A model generated the notes under the pieces. It was not told the origin of the DNA. It saw only the letters and a program-made list of their open reading frames with translations, and ran no database searches. The position numbers were made by a program, and so were the translations under genes. Of a stretch of DNA of 64,000 bases, positions 1 through 9,851 are shown in pieces. The first letter of the stretch is position 1; every line of letters begins with the position of its first letter. This DNA comes from Niallia circulans. GTDB taxonomy: Bacteria; Bacillota; Bacilli; Bacillales; Cytobacillaceae. Where the stretch lies: positions 2,294,001 to 2,358,000 of the forward strand of contig NZ_CP026031.1 in the NCBI RefSeq assembly GCF_003726095.1, read 5' to 3'.

Positions 1-13
1 GTGTAATGGCCAT
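1..13 (-). CDS. trxA: Thioredoxin, first four codons only (partial)
   Basis: Only the first four codons lie in the window, reading Met-Ala-Ile-Thr on the minus strand. They are preceded by a strong AAGGAGG ribosome binding site at about 24-30. The identification rests on this N-terminus, which fits Bacillus thioredoxin, and on gene order: trxA lies directly downstream of etfA in Bacillus. The rest of the gene is outside the window. Confidence 0.6.
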
Positions 14-144
14 TTATAATTTGCCTCCTTATTTGATAAACTAACAATATCGAAAGTATACCATGGTTTCTTAGATGATACTAATAATATGTTTCAAATA
101 TCATTTTCCCCTACTATCAGCTAATACATTCACCCATAATTAGA

Positions 145-1104
145 TCATTCCCATTCTTTTAATAAAGAAGGTATTATTTCAAAAATATCTCCTACAATCC
201 CATAATCAGCTACTTCAAAAATGGGAGCATTTGGATCTTTATTAATAGCGATAATGGTTTTAGCAGATGTTACGCCAACAAGATGTTGAATAGCCCCTGA
301 TATTCCGCAGGCGATATATATATCTGGAGCCACGGTTTTTCCTGTCTGACCAAGCTGAATAGAAGCATCACATACTCCTAATTCTACTGCACCTCTGGAA
401 ACACCAACTGTTCCGCCAAGAGTGTCAGCTAATTTCTTCACTAGTGCAAATCCCTCTTCGTTTTGAATGCCTCTTCCAGCGCCAACAATAATTTTTGCAT
501 CTACTAAGCCAGCTGCCTTTTCTCTTTTTTGTTCGAGTCCAATTAAAGTAGCTACTGGCTTATCGATATTTACTTTCAAAGAACGAACATTCGGTTTTGT
601 TTTCTCTTTCTTTGGGAGAGTCATCCATTTTTTGGGCTTTATTGTCATAAGAAAAGAAGAATCTTCAACTTCTGTCCGTTCCGTTAATTTTCCAGAATAA
701 GCAGACCGAGTTATAGACAGTTTATTATCATGAAAGACAAAACTCTCTATATTTGAAAATAAGGATAGATTCCATTTCTCACTTAAATACGGGAAGATGG
801 ATCTGCCGATATCATTATGTCCACATAAAAGAATAGAGGGTTCAAGTTGTTCCCAAACAGATAAGAGGGCTTTTATATATGATTCATTCGAAAATCTAGC
901 TAACAAAGGATGTTCCACGATAATGATTTGATCGACATCCGTTTCATCCCATTCAGATGCGTTCTTTCTCATATCCTCTCCCATTAGCAAGAGAATCGTT
1001 TCTGCCTCCGTTTGTAATTCCTTTGCTGCTGAAATACATTCAAGGGTAATGGAGGCAAGTTTTCCTTCTTGATGTTCTCCCAACACAACGATTTTTCCCT
1101 TCAT
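145..1104 (-). CDS. etfA: Electron transfer flavoprotein alpha subunit
   Basis: 319 residues, close to the usual length of about 325. EtfA pairs with EtfB to carry electrons from acyl-CoA dehydrogenases toward the respiratory chain, in the cytoplasm. The C-terminal half carries the FAD-binding segment typical of EtfA, with GAGRGI, GVSRGAVE, GQTGKTVAP and IAINKDPNAPIFEVADYG. The start has a GGAGGAG site seven bases upstream. It is the third gene of a lcfA-etfB-etfA unit, 16 bases after etfB, and is followed by the start of trxA, the Bacillus order. No truncation or frameshift is seen. Confidence 0.96.
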   Translation of the reverse strand: MKGKIVVLGEHQEGKLASITLECISAAKELQTEAETILLLMGEDMRKNASEWDETDVDQIIIVEHPLLARFSNESYIKALLSVWEQLEPSILLCGHNDIGRSIFPYLSEKWNLSLFSNIESFVFHDNKLSITRSAYSGKLTERTEVEDSSFLMTIKPKKWMTLPKKEKTKPNVRSLKVNIDKPVATLIGLEQKREKAAGLVDAKIIVGAGRGIQNEEGFALVKKLADTLGGTVGVSRGAVELGVCDASIQLGQTGKTVAPDIYIACGISGAIQHLVGVTSAKTIIAINKDPNAPIFEVADYGIVGDIFEIIPSLLKEWE

Positions 1105-1120
1105 ATTAACTCCTCCATTA

Positions 1121-1867
1121 CTATGACTTTAATAATTTGGATAATGAAGCAACTTGATCTTTTATTTCCCCTTGCAACATTATTTGTTTACGATTTAATT
1201 GTGGATACGAATAGTGGTTGAGCGTTTTTTTTGCTCGACTGTCCTTTAACTGGATGATTCGAAAAGGCTTCTTTTTTGCTTTCATGATTCCAGCAAGTGA
1301 TGGCAATCTTGGAACATGTAAACTTTGTGGAATGGTAGCTAAAAAAGGAAACGGAACTCGATATGTTTCGATGTCTCCATCTGCATTTCTTATAATTCTT
1401 GCATGTTTTTCCTCTTGTTCGATTCGAATTGCTTTCACAAAGTAGGGAATATCTAATAAAGCAGCAACCCTAGGACCTACTTGACTTGTTGCTCCATCTG
1501 TAGAAAAATCTCCTGCTAATAGAACATCGTAGTCTATATTCTGCAAATATTCCTGTATCTTTTTAGCTATATGAGCTGGATGATCTTCATTAGGATTAGA
1601 TTCTATTAAAACAGCTTGATCTGCTCCCATAGCTAAAGCTGTTCTCAATTGCTTTTCTCCTTCTTTTTTACTTACCATCAGCACCGTTATACGCCCACCA
1701 TATTTTTCTTTTAATTGAAGGGCTTCTTCTAAACTTATCGCATCTGGCGGATTGATGATAAACTCTTTTTCTTCTACCAATGGTTGTTCTGCTTCAAGTA
1801 CGAGGGAAGCTTCAGGAGAAACGGTTCTCGATAATAAAACCACAATCTGCAATGCTTTATTACTCAT
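1121..1867 (-). CDS. etfB: Electron transfer flavoprotein beta subunit
   Basis: About 248 residues from the ATG at 1867; a GTG four codons upstream (1879) is also possible, and neither has a strong ribosome binding site. It shows the EtfB pattern: an N-terminal segment with EFIINPPDAISLEEALQLKE, a middle part with LRTALAMGADQAVLI and LLAGDFSTDGATSQVGPRVAALL, then VPFPFLATIPQ. It binds AMP and forms the heterodimer with EtfA. The start overlaps the end of lcfA by eight bases, so translation is probably coupled. It looks rather divergent from B. subtilis EtfB. In B. subtilis fadR and fadB separate lcfA from etfB; both are missing here. Confidence 0.92.
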   Translation of the reverse strand: MSNKALQIVVLLSRTVSPEASLVLEAEQPLVEEKEFIINPPDAISLEEALQLKEKYGGRITVLMVSKKEGEKQLRTALAMGADQAVLIESNPNEDHPAHIAKKIQEYLQNIDYDVLLAGDFSTDGATSQVGPRVAALLDIPYFVKAIRIEQEEKHARIIRNADGDIETYRVPFPFLATIPQSLHVPRLPSLAGIMKAKKKPFRIIQLKDSRAKKTLNHYSYPQLNRKQIMLQGEIKDQVASLSKLLKS

Positions 1868-3545
1868 TTTCTTCTTCACTTTCTTTCTTCAATTGTCTTC
1901 TTAATACTTTTCCTACTGCCGTTTTCGGAAGTTCTTCTCTAAATTCATAAATACGAGGTACTTTAAAAGATGCCAATTTCCTACGCATAAACTGATTCAG
2001 TTCTTCTTCTGTAACCGTCATTCCTTCGCGCAATACAATAAATGCTTTCACTGTCTCTCCCCTATAAGAATCCTTCACTCCCACAACTGATGCTTCCATA
2101 ACAGCTGGGTGCTCATACAAAACTTCTTCAATTTCACGAGGATAGATATTAAAGCCGCCTGCAATGATAATGTCCTTTTTCCGATCGACGATATAAAAAT
2201 ACCCTTTCTCATCCATATATGCGATATCACCAGTTAGTAACCAGCCATCTTTTAAAACCTTATTGGTTTCTTCTTCATTGTTCCAATATCCTTTCATTAC
2301 TTGCGGCCCCTTAATTGCAAGCTCACCAACTTCTCCCACTGGCAATATTTCACCTGACTCTAATGAAAAAATAGCTGCATCAGTCCCTGGCCAAGGAACA
2401 CCAATACTTCCTTTTACAATTTCATTGTCCCAAAGAAAATTCACGTGGGTAACAGGAGAAGTTTCCGTTAATCCATAGCCCTCTACTATTTTCCCGCCTG
2501 TCTTCTCCTCAAATTTCTCAATAACCTCAACTGGTAATGGAGCAGAACCACTAATCGCTCCTTTAATCGAGGAAAGATCGTATTGGCTTATGTCTGGATG
2601 ATTCATTAAACCAATGTAGATAGTAGGTGCTCCTGGAAAGACAGTTGGCTTTTGTTTATGGATTGTTTTTAACAAACCACTCGCATCAAATTTCGGAACA
2701 AGAATCATTTTATATACTTCCATTACTGATAATACAAGAACTGTCATAAGCCCATACACATGGAATAATGGCATGACGGCAAGCATTTTTTCTTTTCCCT
2801 TTTCCATCTTATATAGCCATTGTCTGCACATAGAAGTATTGGCTACTAAATTTTGATGGGTGAGAATAACTCCCTTTGGAAAACCTGTCGTTCCGCCAGT
2901 GTATTGTAGAATCGCTATATCTTCTTCAAAATTTATCGGTACTTCCTTTAGTACTGATTCTTTGGACTTTAATGTTTGGATAAATAGATGAGTAGAGTTT
3001 GATGATGAAATTGTTGGAGGTTTTCCTTGCTCTTTCGCTTGAATGAATGGATAGACAATATTTTTGGGAAATGGGAGATAATCTTTAATAGATGTAACAA
3101 TAATTTGTTCAAGATCTGTTTGCTTCATTACTCTTTCCACTCTATTGTAGAGCATATCTAATGTTATAATTACTTTCGCCCCTGAATCTTTCATAATAAA
3201 TTCTATTTCTCGCTCTTGATAAAGCGGATTTACTGGTACAGCGATAGCTCCCGCCTGCAAGATTGCATAGAAACTAATAACTGTTTGTGGAATATTCGGC
3301 AGCATTACTGCAACCCTGTCCCCTTTTTTTACACCTAAGTGCTGTAAATAAGCTGCAAATTGCAATGTTTTCTTATAAAGTGTTTTAAACGTCATTTCTT
3401 TTCCCATAAAATGAATAGCTTTATGTTTTGGATACTCATTTGCCGCGTATTTTAATAATTGTGGGAGAGTATCTGCACGATAATAAACATTTTTGGCAAT
3501 TTGTTCAGGATAAAGTTTTAACCATCTTTTCTCTGTTTCCAACAC
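1860..3545 (-). CDS. lcfA: Long-chain-fatty-acid--CoA ligase
   Basis: 561 residues, the usual length for bacterial FadD/LcfA. It activates fatty acids to acyl-CoA with ATP, the first step of beta-oxidation. The AMP-binding signature YTGGTTGFPKGVILTH, the motif EGYGLTETSP and the C-terminal DGWLLTGDIAYMDEKGYF and DRKKDIIIAGGFNIYPREIE are all intact. The frame opens with GTG TTG; a GGAGG site lies upstream and its spacing suits the TTG at codon 2 somewhat better than the GTG. A TATAAT box lies upstream. It leads an operon with etfB and etfA, which would take the electrons released by acyl-CoA oxidation. No FadR-type repressor gene is adjacent. Confidence 0.95.
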   Translation of the reverse strand: MLETEKRWLKLYPEQIAKNVYYRADTLPQLLKYAANEYPKHKAIHFMGKEMTFKTLYKKTLQFAAYLQHLGVKKGDRVAVMLPNIPQTVISFYAILQAGAIAVPVNPLYQEREIEFIMKDSGAKVIITLDMLYNRVERVMKQTDLEQIIVTSIKDYLPFPKNIVYPFIQAKEQGKPPTISSSNSTHLFIQTLKSKESVLKEVPINFEEDIAILQYTGGTTGFPKGVILTHQNLVANTSMCRQWLYKMEKGKEKMLAVMPLFHVYGLMTVLVLSVMEVYKMILVPKFDASGLLKTIHKQKPTVFPGAPTIYIGLMNHPDISQYDLSSIKGAISGSAPLPVEVIEKFEEKTGGKIVEGYGLTETSPVTHVNFLWDNEIVKGSIGVPWPGTDAAIFSLESGEILPVGEVGELAIKGPQVMKGYWNNEEETNKVLKDGWLLTGDIAYMDEKGYFYIVDRKKDIIIAGGFNIYPREIEEVLYEHPAVMEASVVGVKDSYRGETVKAFIVLREGMTVTEEELNQFMRRKLASFKVPRIYEFREELPKTAVGKVLRRQLKKESEEENE

Positions 3546-3677
3546 AATTCCTCCATTTAATTCTATTGTTGTACTAGCTTATTATATGGAGGAACATATT
3601 CATTGGATTATGTATAAGCCTACTTTCCCTTTAATTGACACAATTCCGCATAAAAACAGCCTTTTTAATAGTAACTA

Positions 3678-3720
3678 AAAAAGCCAAACAATCATGCGAA
3701 TGTGATTTGTTTGGCTTTTT
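3678..3720 (-). terminator. Intrinsic terminator downstream of yshE
   Basis: An inverted repeat with arms AAAAGCCAAACA and TGTTTGGCTTTT has A/T runs on both sides, and the stem extends with ATCA/TGAT. It lies between the end of yshE and the start of lcfA, so it ends yshE transcription on the minus strand and separates the two units. Confidence 0.85.
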
Positions 3721-3766
3721 GGCTTTGAATATTTACGTCCAACCTTCCTTTAAAATACTATATTTA

Positions 3767-4174
3767 TTAAGAGATACCTGCACCAATTACAAAAGATAAA
3801 CCAACAGAAATAATCATAGAAATAAAGCCGACTGCTCGATTATCATTTTTTATTTCATCGTCAATATTAAATTTAGGGGTTAAAAATTCAAAGATGAAAT
3901 AACCAATTAACAATAGGACAAAACCATATACACCCCAGATAATCATTTTCAGTAAAGAATCATTTTGCATAATTGAATGGCTGAAAATATTCGCTATTCC
4001 AAAGATTTTTCCGCCTGTCGCCATCGCAACTGCTAGATTCCCATTTTTTATTTCATCCCAATTATTATATTTTGTTACAAGTTCAAATATAGCTAAAAAT
4101 ACAACAAGGCTTAGAATAACAACACTATAATCGCCGGCCGTTTTTACATATTCATTTTCCCAAAATTGTGCCAT
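3767..4174 (-). CDS. yshE: DUF350 family membrane protein YshE
   Basis: 135 residues, strongly hydrophobic with about four transmembrane segments (roughly 16-34, 48-66, 74-96 and 112-133), and the DUF350 layout of two similar halves. It lies between lcfA and mutS2 as B. subtilis yshE does. The function of DUF350 proteins is not established. A GAGGAG site precedes the ATG. It ends with a clear terminator. About 37 bases separate it from mutS2, so it may be cotranscribed with it. Confidence 0.9.
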   Translation of the reverse strand: MAQFWENEYVKTAGDYSVVILSLVVFLAIFELVTKYNNWDEIKNGNLAVAMATGGKIFGIANIFSHSIMQNDSLLKMIIWGVYGFVLLLIGYFIFEFLTPKFNIDDEIKNDNRAVGFISMIISVGLSFVIGAGIS

Positions 4175-4211
4175 AAGGTTTCTCCTCTACCATTATTCTC
4201 CAAAAGAATAT

Positions 4212-6563
4212 TTATTTAAATTCGACAACCGTTACGCCGCTGCCGCCTTCTCCTGCTTCGCCAAAACGAATCCTTTTTACTGCGCGATGATTTTTCAAAT
4301 ACTCTTGAACACCTGAACGGAGGGCTCCTGTTCCTTTCCCATGAATAATGGAGACTCGCGGATAGCCAGCAAGCAAGCTATCATCTATATACTTTTCTAC
4401 TCGAGCAAGAGCATTTTCAAATCTTTCGCCACGTAGGTCTAACTCCAAGCTAACGTGATAGTCTTTTCCTTTTATCGTAGTTAGTGGTTTTGTTTCTACT
4501 ACCTTAGGCGCTTTGATGAATTCAAGATCTTTTTCTTTGACCTTCATTTTCATAATACCAATTTGGACTTGCCATTCTTTGTCGGAAACTTTTTCTAGTA
4601 ATTGGCCTTTTTGATTAAAGGTTAGAACCTTCACTTCATCGCCAGGCTGATAAACATGGTTCGTCTTCGATGCAGCTGGTTGTTTTTGTCTTTCTATTTG
4701 TGGTGTTGCATCATCTAAACGTTTTCTTGCATCAATTAGTTCATGTTCTTTTACTTCTGCTCGTTTTTCGAGCTGCATTTTTCGTAAATCGCCAATAACC
4801 GCTTCGGCTTCTTTTTTAGCATTTTCGATAATTTCTTTCGCTTCTCTTTTTGCTTTTTCTTGCAGTGTTTCTTTCTTCTCGTAATATTCCATTACTTGTT
4901 TCTGTAAATCACGATGAAGCATTTCCGCTTGTTTTAATAGATCTTTCGCTTCTTCATGCTCTCTTTCTGCTTGCTTACGACTATTCTCCAGAGAGGCAAT
5001 CATATTCTCGATTTTATTACTATCCTCGCTTACATGTGACCGAGCTGTATTAATCACATCTTCCTTTAAACCCAAGCGCTTACTAATTTCAAAGGCATTA
5101 CTTCTTCCCGGGACTCCAATGAGTAATCGATAGGTTGGACTTAATGTTTCAATATCAAATTCCACACTTGCATTTACAACGCCTTCGCGATTATATCCAT
5201 AAGCCTTTAACTCCGGATAATGAGTAGTTGCAATAACTCTTGCCCCGCGTTTATTTACTTCATCGAGAATTGAAATAGCTAGAGCTGCTCCTTCTTGAGG
5301 ATCTGTACCAGCTCCTAATTCATCAAATAAAACAAGACTTTTATGATCCACTTTTTCAAGAATACTAACAATATTAACCATATGGGAAGAGAACGTACTT
5401 AAAGACTGTTCAATAGACTGTTCATCCCCTATATCTGCGTATACAGATTTAAAAACGCCCATTTCTGAACCGTCTAATACTGGTATTTGCAGGCCTGCCT
5501 GTGCCATTAAAGTACATAGACCTACTGTTTTTAAAGTTACTGTTTTACCGCCCGTATTTGGTCCGGTAATAACAATAGATGTATAGGAATCCCCAAGAAT
5601 AATATCATTCGCTACCACAACCTCTGGCGGTATAAGTGGATGCTTCGCCTTATGAAGAACAATCTTTCCTTCATTATTAATTTTTGGTTTGGATGCTTTT
5701 AAGCGGTGAGCATATTTTGCTTTTGCAAACATAAAATCAATTTCTGCTAATACAGTGACAATATGCAATAGCTCTTCTTCATATTGTGCTACAAGTGCAG
5801 TTAATTGCGTTAAGATACGATCAATTTCTTGTTGTTCTTTGACCCGAATAGCTTGAAGTTCATTATTTAGTGTCACTACAGACTGTGGTTCAATAAACAG
5901 GGTTTGCCCAGAGGCACTTTGGTCATGAACAATCCCCCCATAATTGCCTCGATATTCTTGCTTAACCGGGATAACATACCGATCATTTCTAATTGTAATA
6001 ATACTGTCAGACAGCATTTTTTGGGCACTTGAGGAACGAATCATACTTTCTAGTTTCTCTCGTACTTTTGATTCATTTCTACGCAGCTGATTTCTTAACG
6101 TTCTAAGAGCATCACTTGCACTATCCATCACTGCACCTTGTTCATCAATAGCCATCTTAATTTCTTCTTCTACTTCAGCAAGCACCATGATACTGTCTGT
6201 TAAAGTAAACAGTATCGGAATAGGCTCTTCTTCATGAAATTCTTCAATAAATCGTTTCATTTGTCTACTAGCATGAACAGTACTTGCAATCTGATTTAAT
6301 TCAGATGGGCTAAGCATACCGCCAATAGAAGATCTTTTCACATGGGCGCGGATATCATAGATTCCATCAAGAGGGATGGATCCACGCATGCGATATACCT
6401 TAGCAGCTTCATCTGTTTCCTCTTGCCATCTTACAACTTCATTATAATCAGTAGATGGAACTAATTCCTCCACTTTATATCTTCCCAATGAAGAAGATGC
6501 ATGTTCGATTAATTGATCTTTAATTTTATCAAATTCTAACGTTTTAAATACTCTTTCCTGCAT
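4212..6563 (-). CDS. mutS2: Endonuclease MutS2
   Basis: 783 residues, the full family length. MutS2 is a MutS-like ATPase with a C-terminal Smr nuclease domain; in Bacillus it is linked to rescue of collided ribosomes and to suppression of recombination. The Walker A motif GPNTGGKT is at residues 334-341, the region DELGAGTDP is Walker B, and a long coiled-coil stretch follows at about 510-640. The Smr domain at about 705-783 has [12 protein letters not shown] and [19 protein letters not shown] lies upstream of the ATG. The neighbours polX and yshE match the B. subtilis order. Confidence 0.96.
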   Translation of the reverse strand: MQERVFKTLEFDKIKDQLIEHASSSLGRYKVEELVPSTDYNEVVRWQEETDEAAKVYRMRGSIPLDGIYDIRAHVKRSSIGGMLSPSELNQIASTVHASRQMKRFIEEFHEEEPIPILFTLTDSIMVLAEVEEEIKMAIDEQGAVMDSASDALRTLRNQLRRNESKVREKLESMIRSSSAQKMLSDSIITIRNDRYVIPVKQEYRGNYGGIVHDQSASGQTLFIEPQSVVTLNNELQAIRVKEQQEIDRILTQLTALVAQYEEELLHIVTVLAEIDFMFAKAKYAHRLKASKPKINNEGKIVLHKAKHPLIPPEVVVANDIILGDSYTSIVITGPNTGGKTVTLKTVGLCTLMAQAGLQIPVLDGSEMGVFKSVYADIGDEQSIEQSLSTFSSHMVNIVSILEKVDHKSLVLFDELGAGTDPQEGAALAISILDEVNKRGARVIATTHYPELKAYGYNREGVVNASVEFDIETLSPTYRLLIGVPGRSNAFEISKRLGLKEDVINTARSHVSEDSNKIENMIASLENSRKQAEREHEEAKDLLKQAEMLHRDLQKQVMEYYEKKETLQEKAKREAKEIIENAKKEAEAVIGDLRKMQLEKRAEVKEHELIDARKRLDDATPQIERQKQPAASKTNHVYQPGDEVKVLTFNQKGQLLEKVSDKEWQVQIGIMKMKVKEKDLEFIKAPKVVETKPLTTIKGKDYHVSLELDLRGERFENALARVEKYIDDSLLAGYPRVSIIHGKGTGALRSGVQEYLKNHRAVKRIRFGEAGEGGSGVTVVEFK

Positions 6564-6768
6564 GGAGTAATCTCCTTTGCTATCCCCATTTCGGGTTTAA
6601 TCATATTTTTTAATGGTTCTTCTGACTTTTTGAGCGTTCTTTTCCGTTGAGCTATCTTTCAACAGAGAGATTGCTTTTCATTTCAACACTTGGACTGAGG
6701 CGAAAACAGCTTTTCCTTGCAGAGTTTCAGCCATTGTTTTCCAAGCTAACTACTTACCTATATACTGA

Positions 6769-8481
6769 TCATCCTTTATATAAGAAGGCTAATAATTCTT
6801 CTTTGGACATTGCATTCAATACAGTAGATTTTTTTATCCAGCCCTTTTTCGCGGTGGATACTCCGATAGCCATATTATTAAGCTCATGCTTATAATGAGC
6901 ATCTGTATTAATTACAATCTTTACGCCCGCATCCTGGGCCATTTTGACATGTGCTGCATTTAAATCTAAGCGGTTAGGATTACTATTCAATTCCAAGATA
7001 GTATTCGTTTCTTTCGCTAACTGAATAAGCATTTCCATGTCAATATCATAACCATCTCTTTTGCCAATTTTCCTACCAGTCGGGTGTGCAATGATATTAA
7101 CATACTTGTTTTCCATGGCAGCTTTTAATCTATTCATTATCTTATCTTTCGATTGTGAAAAGGCAGAATGGATGGAGGCAATTACAATATCTAATTCTTT
7201 CAATAATTCATCATCATAATCTAGTGTGCCGTCTGGTAATATATCCATCTCAGCACCAGCTAAAATAGTTATATCCTCATATTTTGCATTTAACCTTTTA
7301 ATTTCTTTGATTTGCTTTCTCACTCTATCTGGTGTTAATCCATTGGCAACCTTTAAATATTGAGAATGGTCTGTAATAGCCATGTATTGATAGCCTAATT
7401 TTCGATTTGCTTCTATCATTTCTTCTAATGAATGTGCACCATCACTCGCAGTAGTATGCATATGCAAATCTCCTTTAATATCTTCCAAGGAAATAAGCTC
7501 ACTATCATCTGAATAATTTTCTACTTCTTTCCCATCTTCTCTTATTTCAGGAGGAATAAAGGGCAGTTCGAAATAATGATAAAACGCTTCTTCTGTCTTA
7601 AAGGTTTTTATTTCGCCTGTTTCATTATTTTCCACACCATACTCGCTTATTTTTTCTCCGCGTTCTTTAGCTAGCTGTCTCATTCGCACATTATGTTCTT
7701 TTGAACCTGTGAAATGATGTAAGGTTGTTGCAAATTCCTCTGGTTTCACTAACCGAAAGTCAATAGAAACGTCATAATCCAGCCCCAGAATTACACTAAC
7801 TTTTGTCAATCCTGCTCCAATTACTTCTTTTATGGACGGAAGCTGAATCAACTGCTCTTTCACCTGATTAGGATCTTTTGTGGCAATAATAAAATCCAAA
7901 TCTTTAATCGTCTCCCTAACTCTTCTTAAACTCCCGGCTCTAGAGTATTGCACAACACCTGCCATCTTAGCTAGGTGTTCCTCAATGGAAACTGCTATCG
8001 GAATCATAAATGCAATCGGCAGTCGCTCTGGGCGAGAACCGGCATTTTGAAGGGCTTCCATAATTTTTTCTTCCGTCTTTTTGCCAAAACCTTTTAATGC
8101 TTGCACTTCTCCTTTTAAACATGCATTTTTTAAATCCTCTGCATTTTCAACAGATAGCTCTTTATATAATTTTGCAATTTTTTTCCCACCGAGACCTGGC
8201 AGCTGCAGCAATGGTATTAACCCTTTTGGAACTTCGTCTTTTAACTCTTGTAAAACAGACGACTTACCTTCTTTTAGATATTCTTCTATAACAGCTGCTG
8301 TTCCCTTTCCTATTCCCGGCAGTTCCGTAAGATCGGTTATTTCGGTTAAGTTTAATTCACTTGTTTCAATCGTATTGGCAGCTTTTCGAAAGGCAGATAT
8401 TTTAAATGGATTTTCTCCTTTCAACTCCATATATATCGCGATTTGCTCTAATAATCGAATAATATCTTTATTTGTAATCAT
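6769..8481 (-). CDS. polX: DNA polymerase/3'-5' exonuclease PolX
   Basis: 570 residues, the same length as B. subtilis PolX. The N-terminal 320 or so residues form the family X polymerase part, with helix-hairpin-helix elements (LPGIGKGTA, LPGLGGKKIA, LKGFGKKTEEKI) and the catalytic region GSLRRVRETIKDLDFIIA with paired aspartates. The C-terminal PHP domain begins near residue 335 (GDLHMHTTASDGA) and carries metal-binding histidines and acidic residues through to INTDAHY; it supplies 3'-5' exonuclease activity. The role is gap filling in base excision repair. An AAAGG stretch sits directly before the ATG. Confidence 0.95.
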   Translation of the reverse strand: MITNKDIIRLLEQIAIYMELKGENPFKISAFRKAANTIETSELNLTEITDLTELPGIGKGTAAVIEEYLKEGKSSVLQELKDEVPKGLIPLLQLPGLGGKKIAKLYKELSVENAEDLKNACLKGEVQALKGFGKKTEEKIMEALQNAGSRPERLPIAFMIPIAVSIEEHLAKMAGVVQYSRAGSLRRVRETIKDLDFIIATKDPNQVKEQLIQLPSIKEVIGAGLTKVSVILGLDYDVSIDFRLVKPEEFATTLHHFTGSKEHNVRMRQLAKERGEKISEYGVENNETGEIKTFKTEEAFYHYFELPFIPPEIREDGKEVENYSDDSELISLEDIKGDLHMHTTASDGAHSLEEMIEANRKLGYQYMAITDHSQYLKVANGLTPDRVRKQIKEIKRLNAKYEDITILAGAEMDILPDGTLDYDDELLKELDIVIASIHSAFSQSKDKIMNRLKAAMENKYVNIIAHPTGRKIGKRDGYDIDMEMLIQLAKETNTILELNSNPNRLDLNAAHVKMAQDAGVKIVINTDAHYKHELNNMAIGVSTAKKGWIKKSTVLNAMSKEELLAFLYKG

Positions 8482-8583
8482 CCTTTATCACCCACATATG
8501 TAAAATAACTCATCTTCTCATCCTACCTATCATACCATGAACTGTATAAATTCAATAATCATGCAGCACCTGTTTAACTAAAC

Positions 8584-8622
8584 AAAAAAACTCTCTAGCT
8601 ACATATAAAGCTAGAAGAGTTT
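8584..8622 (-). terminator. Intrinsic terminator after cvpA
   Basis: Arms reading AACTCTTCTAGCTT and AGCTAGAGAGTT on the minus strand are followed by seven Ts. It lies a few bases downstream of the cvpA stop codon and closes the zapA-cvpA unit, leaving polX to its own promoter or to readthrough. Confidence 0.85.
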
Positions 8623-8629
8623 CCTCTTT

Positions 8630-9178
8630 CTATGAAGCCATATAATCAAACCATAAATCTTTTATTTTCTCTGAAAAATATGGAGTGTTTTCTATCATCC
8701 ATGCGGCAACCGAGGATTCATTTAATTGAGATTGAATAAAATCAACCGGAATTAAAATAGAAATAAATAATAGAAGGAATAATAGCAAATACGTTTCGAC
8801 AAATCCTAGGACCGCACCAGCCCATGTATTTAACTGTTTTAAAATAGGAATACTAGCAACAAAATCTATCATACTTCCAATAATTTGCCAAATAATTTTC
8901 ACTACAAAAAATATCACCACAAAGGAGAACCCTCTGTAAAAGACATCTTCCATATTTGCCGTTTGAATAAAAGATTGCAGCAAACTATTTTCCCCTATAT
9001 TTGGATATGGAATCCATAGTGTTAATTTTTGCGATAATGGGATGTAATATTTATTAGCAACAATAAACGCAACAATAAATCCTGTTAAGTGTATAATTTG
9101 CATAATAAATCCTCTTTTTAGTCCTCTAAGAAGACCAAAAAGCAGCAATATAACCAAAATAATATCTAACATGAACAA
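8630..9178 (-). CDS. yshB: CvpA family membrane protein YshB
   Basis: 182 residues with the CvpA pattern: an N-terminal hydrophobic segment with LLFGLLRGLKRGFI, a second segment at 30-45, and two more at about 80-100 and 115-140 with TWAGAVLGFVETYLLL. CvpA proteins are inner membrane proteins; the family is named from colicin V production, but the Bacillus role is not known. The first codon appears to be TTG at 9178, which has AAAGGA at good spacing; an ATG two codons later is the alternative. It follows zapA with almost no gap, as in B. subtilis. Confidence 0.88.
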   Translation of the reverse strand: MFMLDIILVILLLFGLLRGLKRGFIMQIIHLTGFIVAFIVANKYYIPLSQKLTLWIPYPNIGENSLLQSFIQTANMEDVFYRGFSFVVIFFVVKIIWQIIGSMIDFVASIPILKQLNTWAGAVLGFVETYLLLFLLLFISILIPVDFIQSQLNESSVAAWMIENTPYFSEKIKDLWFDYMAS

Positions 9179-9180
9179 TG

Positions 9181-9450
9181 TCAGTCCTTTTCTCTTCTTT
9201 TTAATTCTTCCTCTAATTCTTTCACTCGATCTTCTAGCTTTACATAGTCGTTTACTATATTTACTGCGGTAAGTACAGCAAGTTTATTGGTATCAAGTGA
9301 GGGATTCAAAACATGAATTTCACGCATTTTTTCATCAACTATGGAGGCAACCAGTCTAACATGGTTAGAAGGTTCTTTCCCTATTATTGTATATTGTGTT
9401 CCATATATATCAACATTTGTACGATTTTTAGGGGTATTTGACACGCCCAT
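9181..9450 (-). CDS. zapA: Cell division protein ZapA
   Basis: 89 residues, the size of Bacillus ZapA. It bundles and stabilises FtsZ filaments at the division site. The N-terminal strand region with VDIYGTQYTIIG is typical, and the C-terminal half (LAVLTAVNIVNDYVKLEDRVKELEEELKRRE) is a coiled coil used for dimerisation. It is cotranscribed with cvpA, whose start lies within 3 bases of the zapA stop. In B. subtilis the gene next to zapA is rnhC; here it is replaced by an insertion scar and a sugar locus. Confidence 0.92.
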   Translation of the reverse strand: MGVSNTPKNRTNVDIYGTQYTIIGKEPSNHVRLVASIVDEKMREIHVLNPSLDTNKLAVLTAVNIVNDYVKLEDRVKELEEELKRREKD

Positions 9451-9585
9451 GCCTCCAATCTAAAGAATCCTAGTTTCTATCATATCATGAACTATTCTTG
9501 GTAGGGAAGTCATTCGAATAGATTCTATCTTAAGACTTTTGATATAGAGAAATAATTATGATTAAAAAAACAGACTGGGACAAAA

Positions 9586-9830
9586 CTAGCTTCACATAGT
9601 GAGTAGGGGGCTGTCCAAAAAGTAATGAAAGCTGATTTTTGGAACAAAAAAAATCATCCTTTTGAGTAAAATGAAGTTACCAACAACATTAAAAGAAAGG
9701 ATGATTTTTATGTACAATCAAATGATTACTACTGAAAAATTAACACGTAAATGACATTCCTTCCAGCTATAGAAGTGAATGAGAAAAAACACTAAAAGGC
9801 AACCTCCCCCTATTCTTTCTTATCCAGATA
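9586..9830 (+). mobile_element. Degraded insertion sequence end, IS1182-like (scar)
   Basis: The stretch contains GGGGGCTGTCCAAAAAGT at about 9606, which looks like an IS terminal repeat, then AAAGGATGATTTTT and a short open frame at 9710-9754 that opens with MYNQMITTEKLT and stops after 14 codons. Transposases of this type begin with a similar leader, so I infer the 5' end of an IS whose body was deleted. The interval 9451-9851 holds nothing else I can name. There is no functional transposase and no matching right end in this interval. Confidence 0.4.
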
Positions 9831-9851
9831 CAGGTTTTAAAGAGGATGTAC

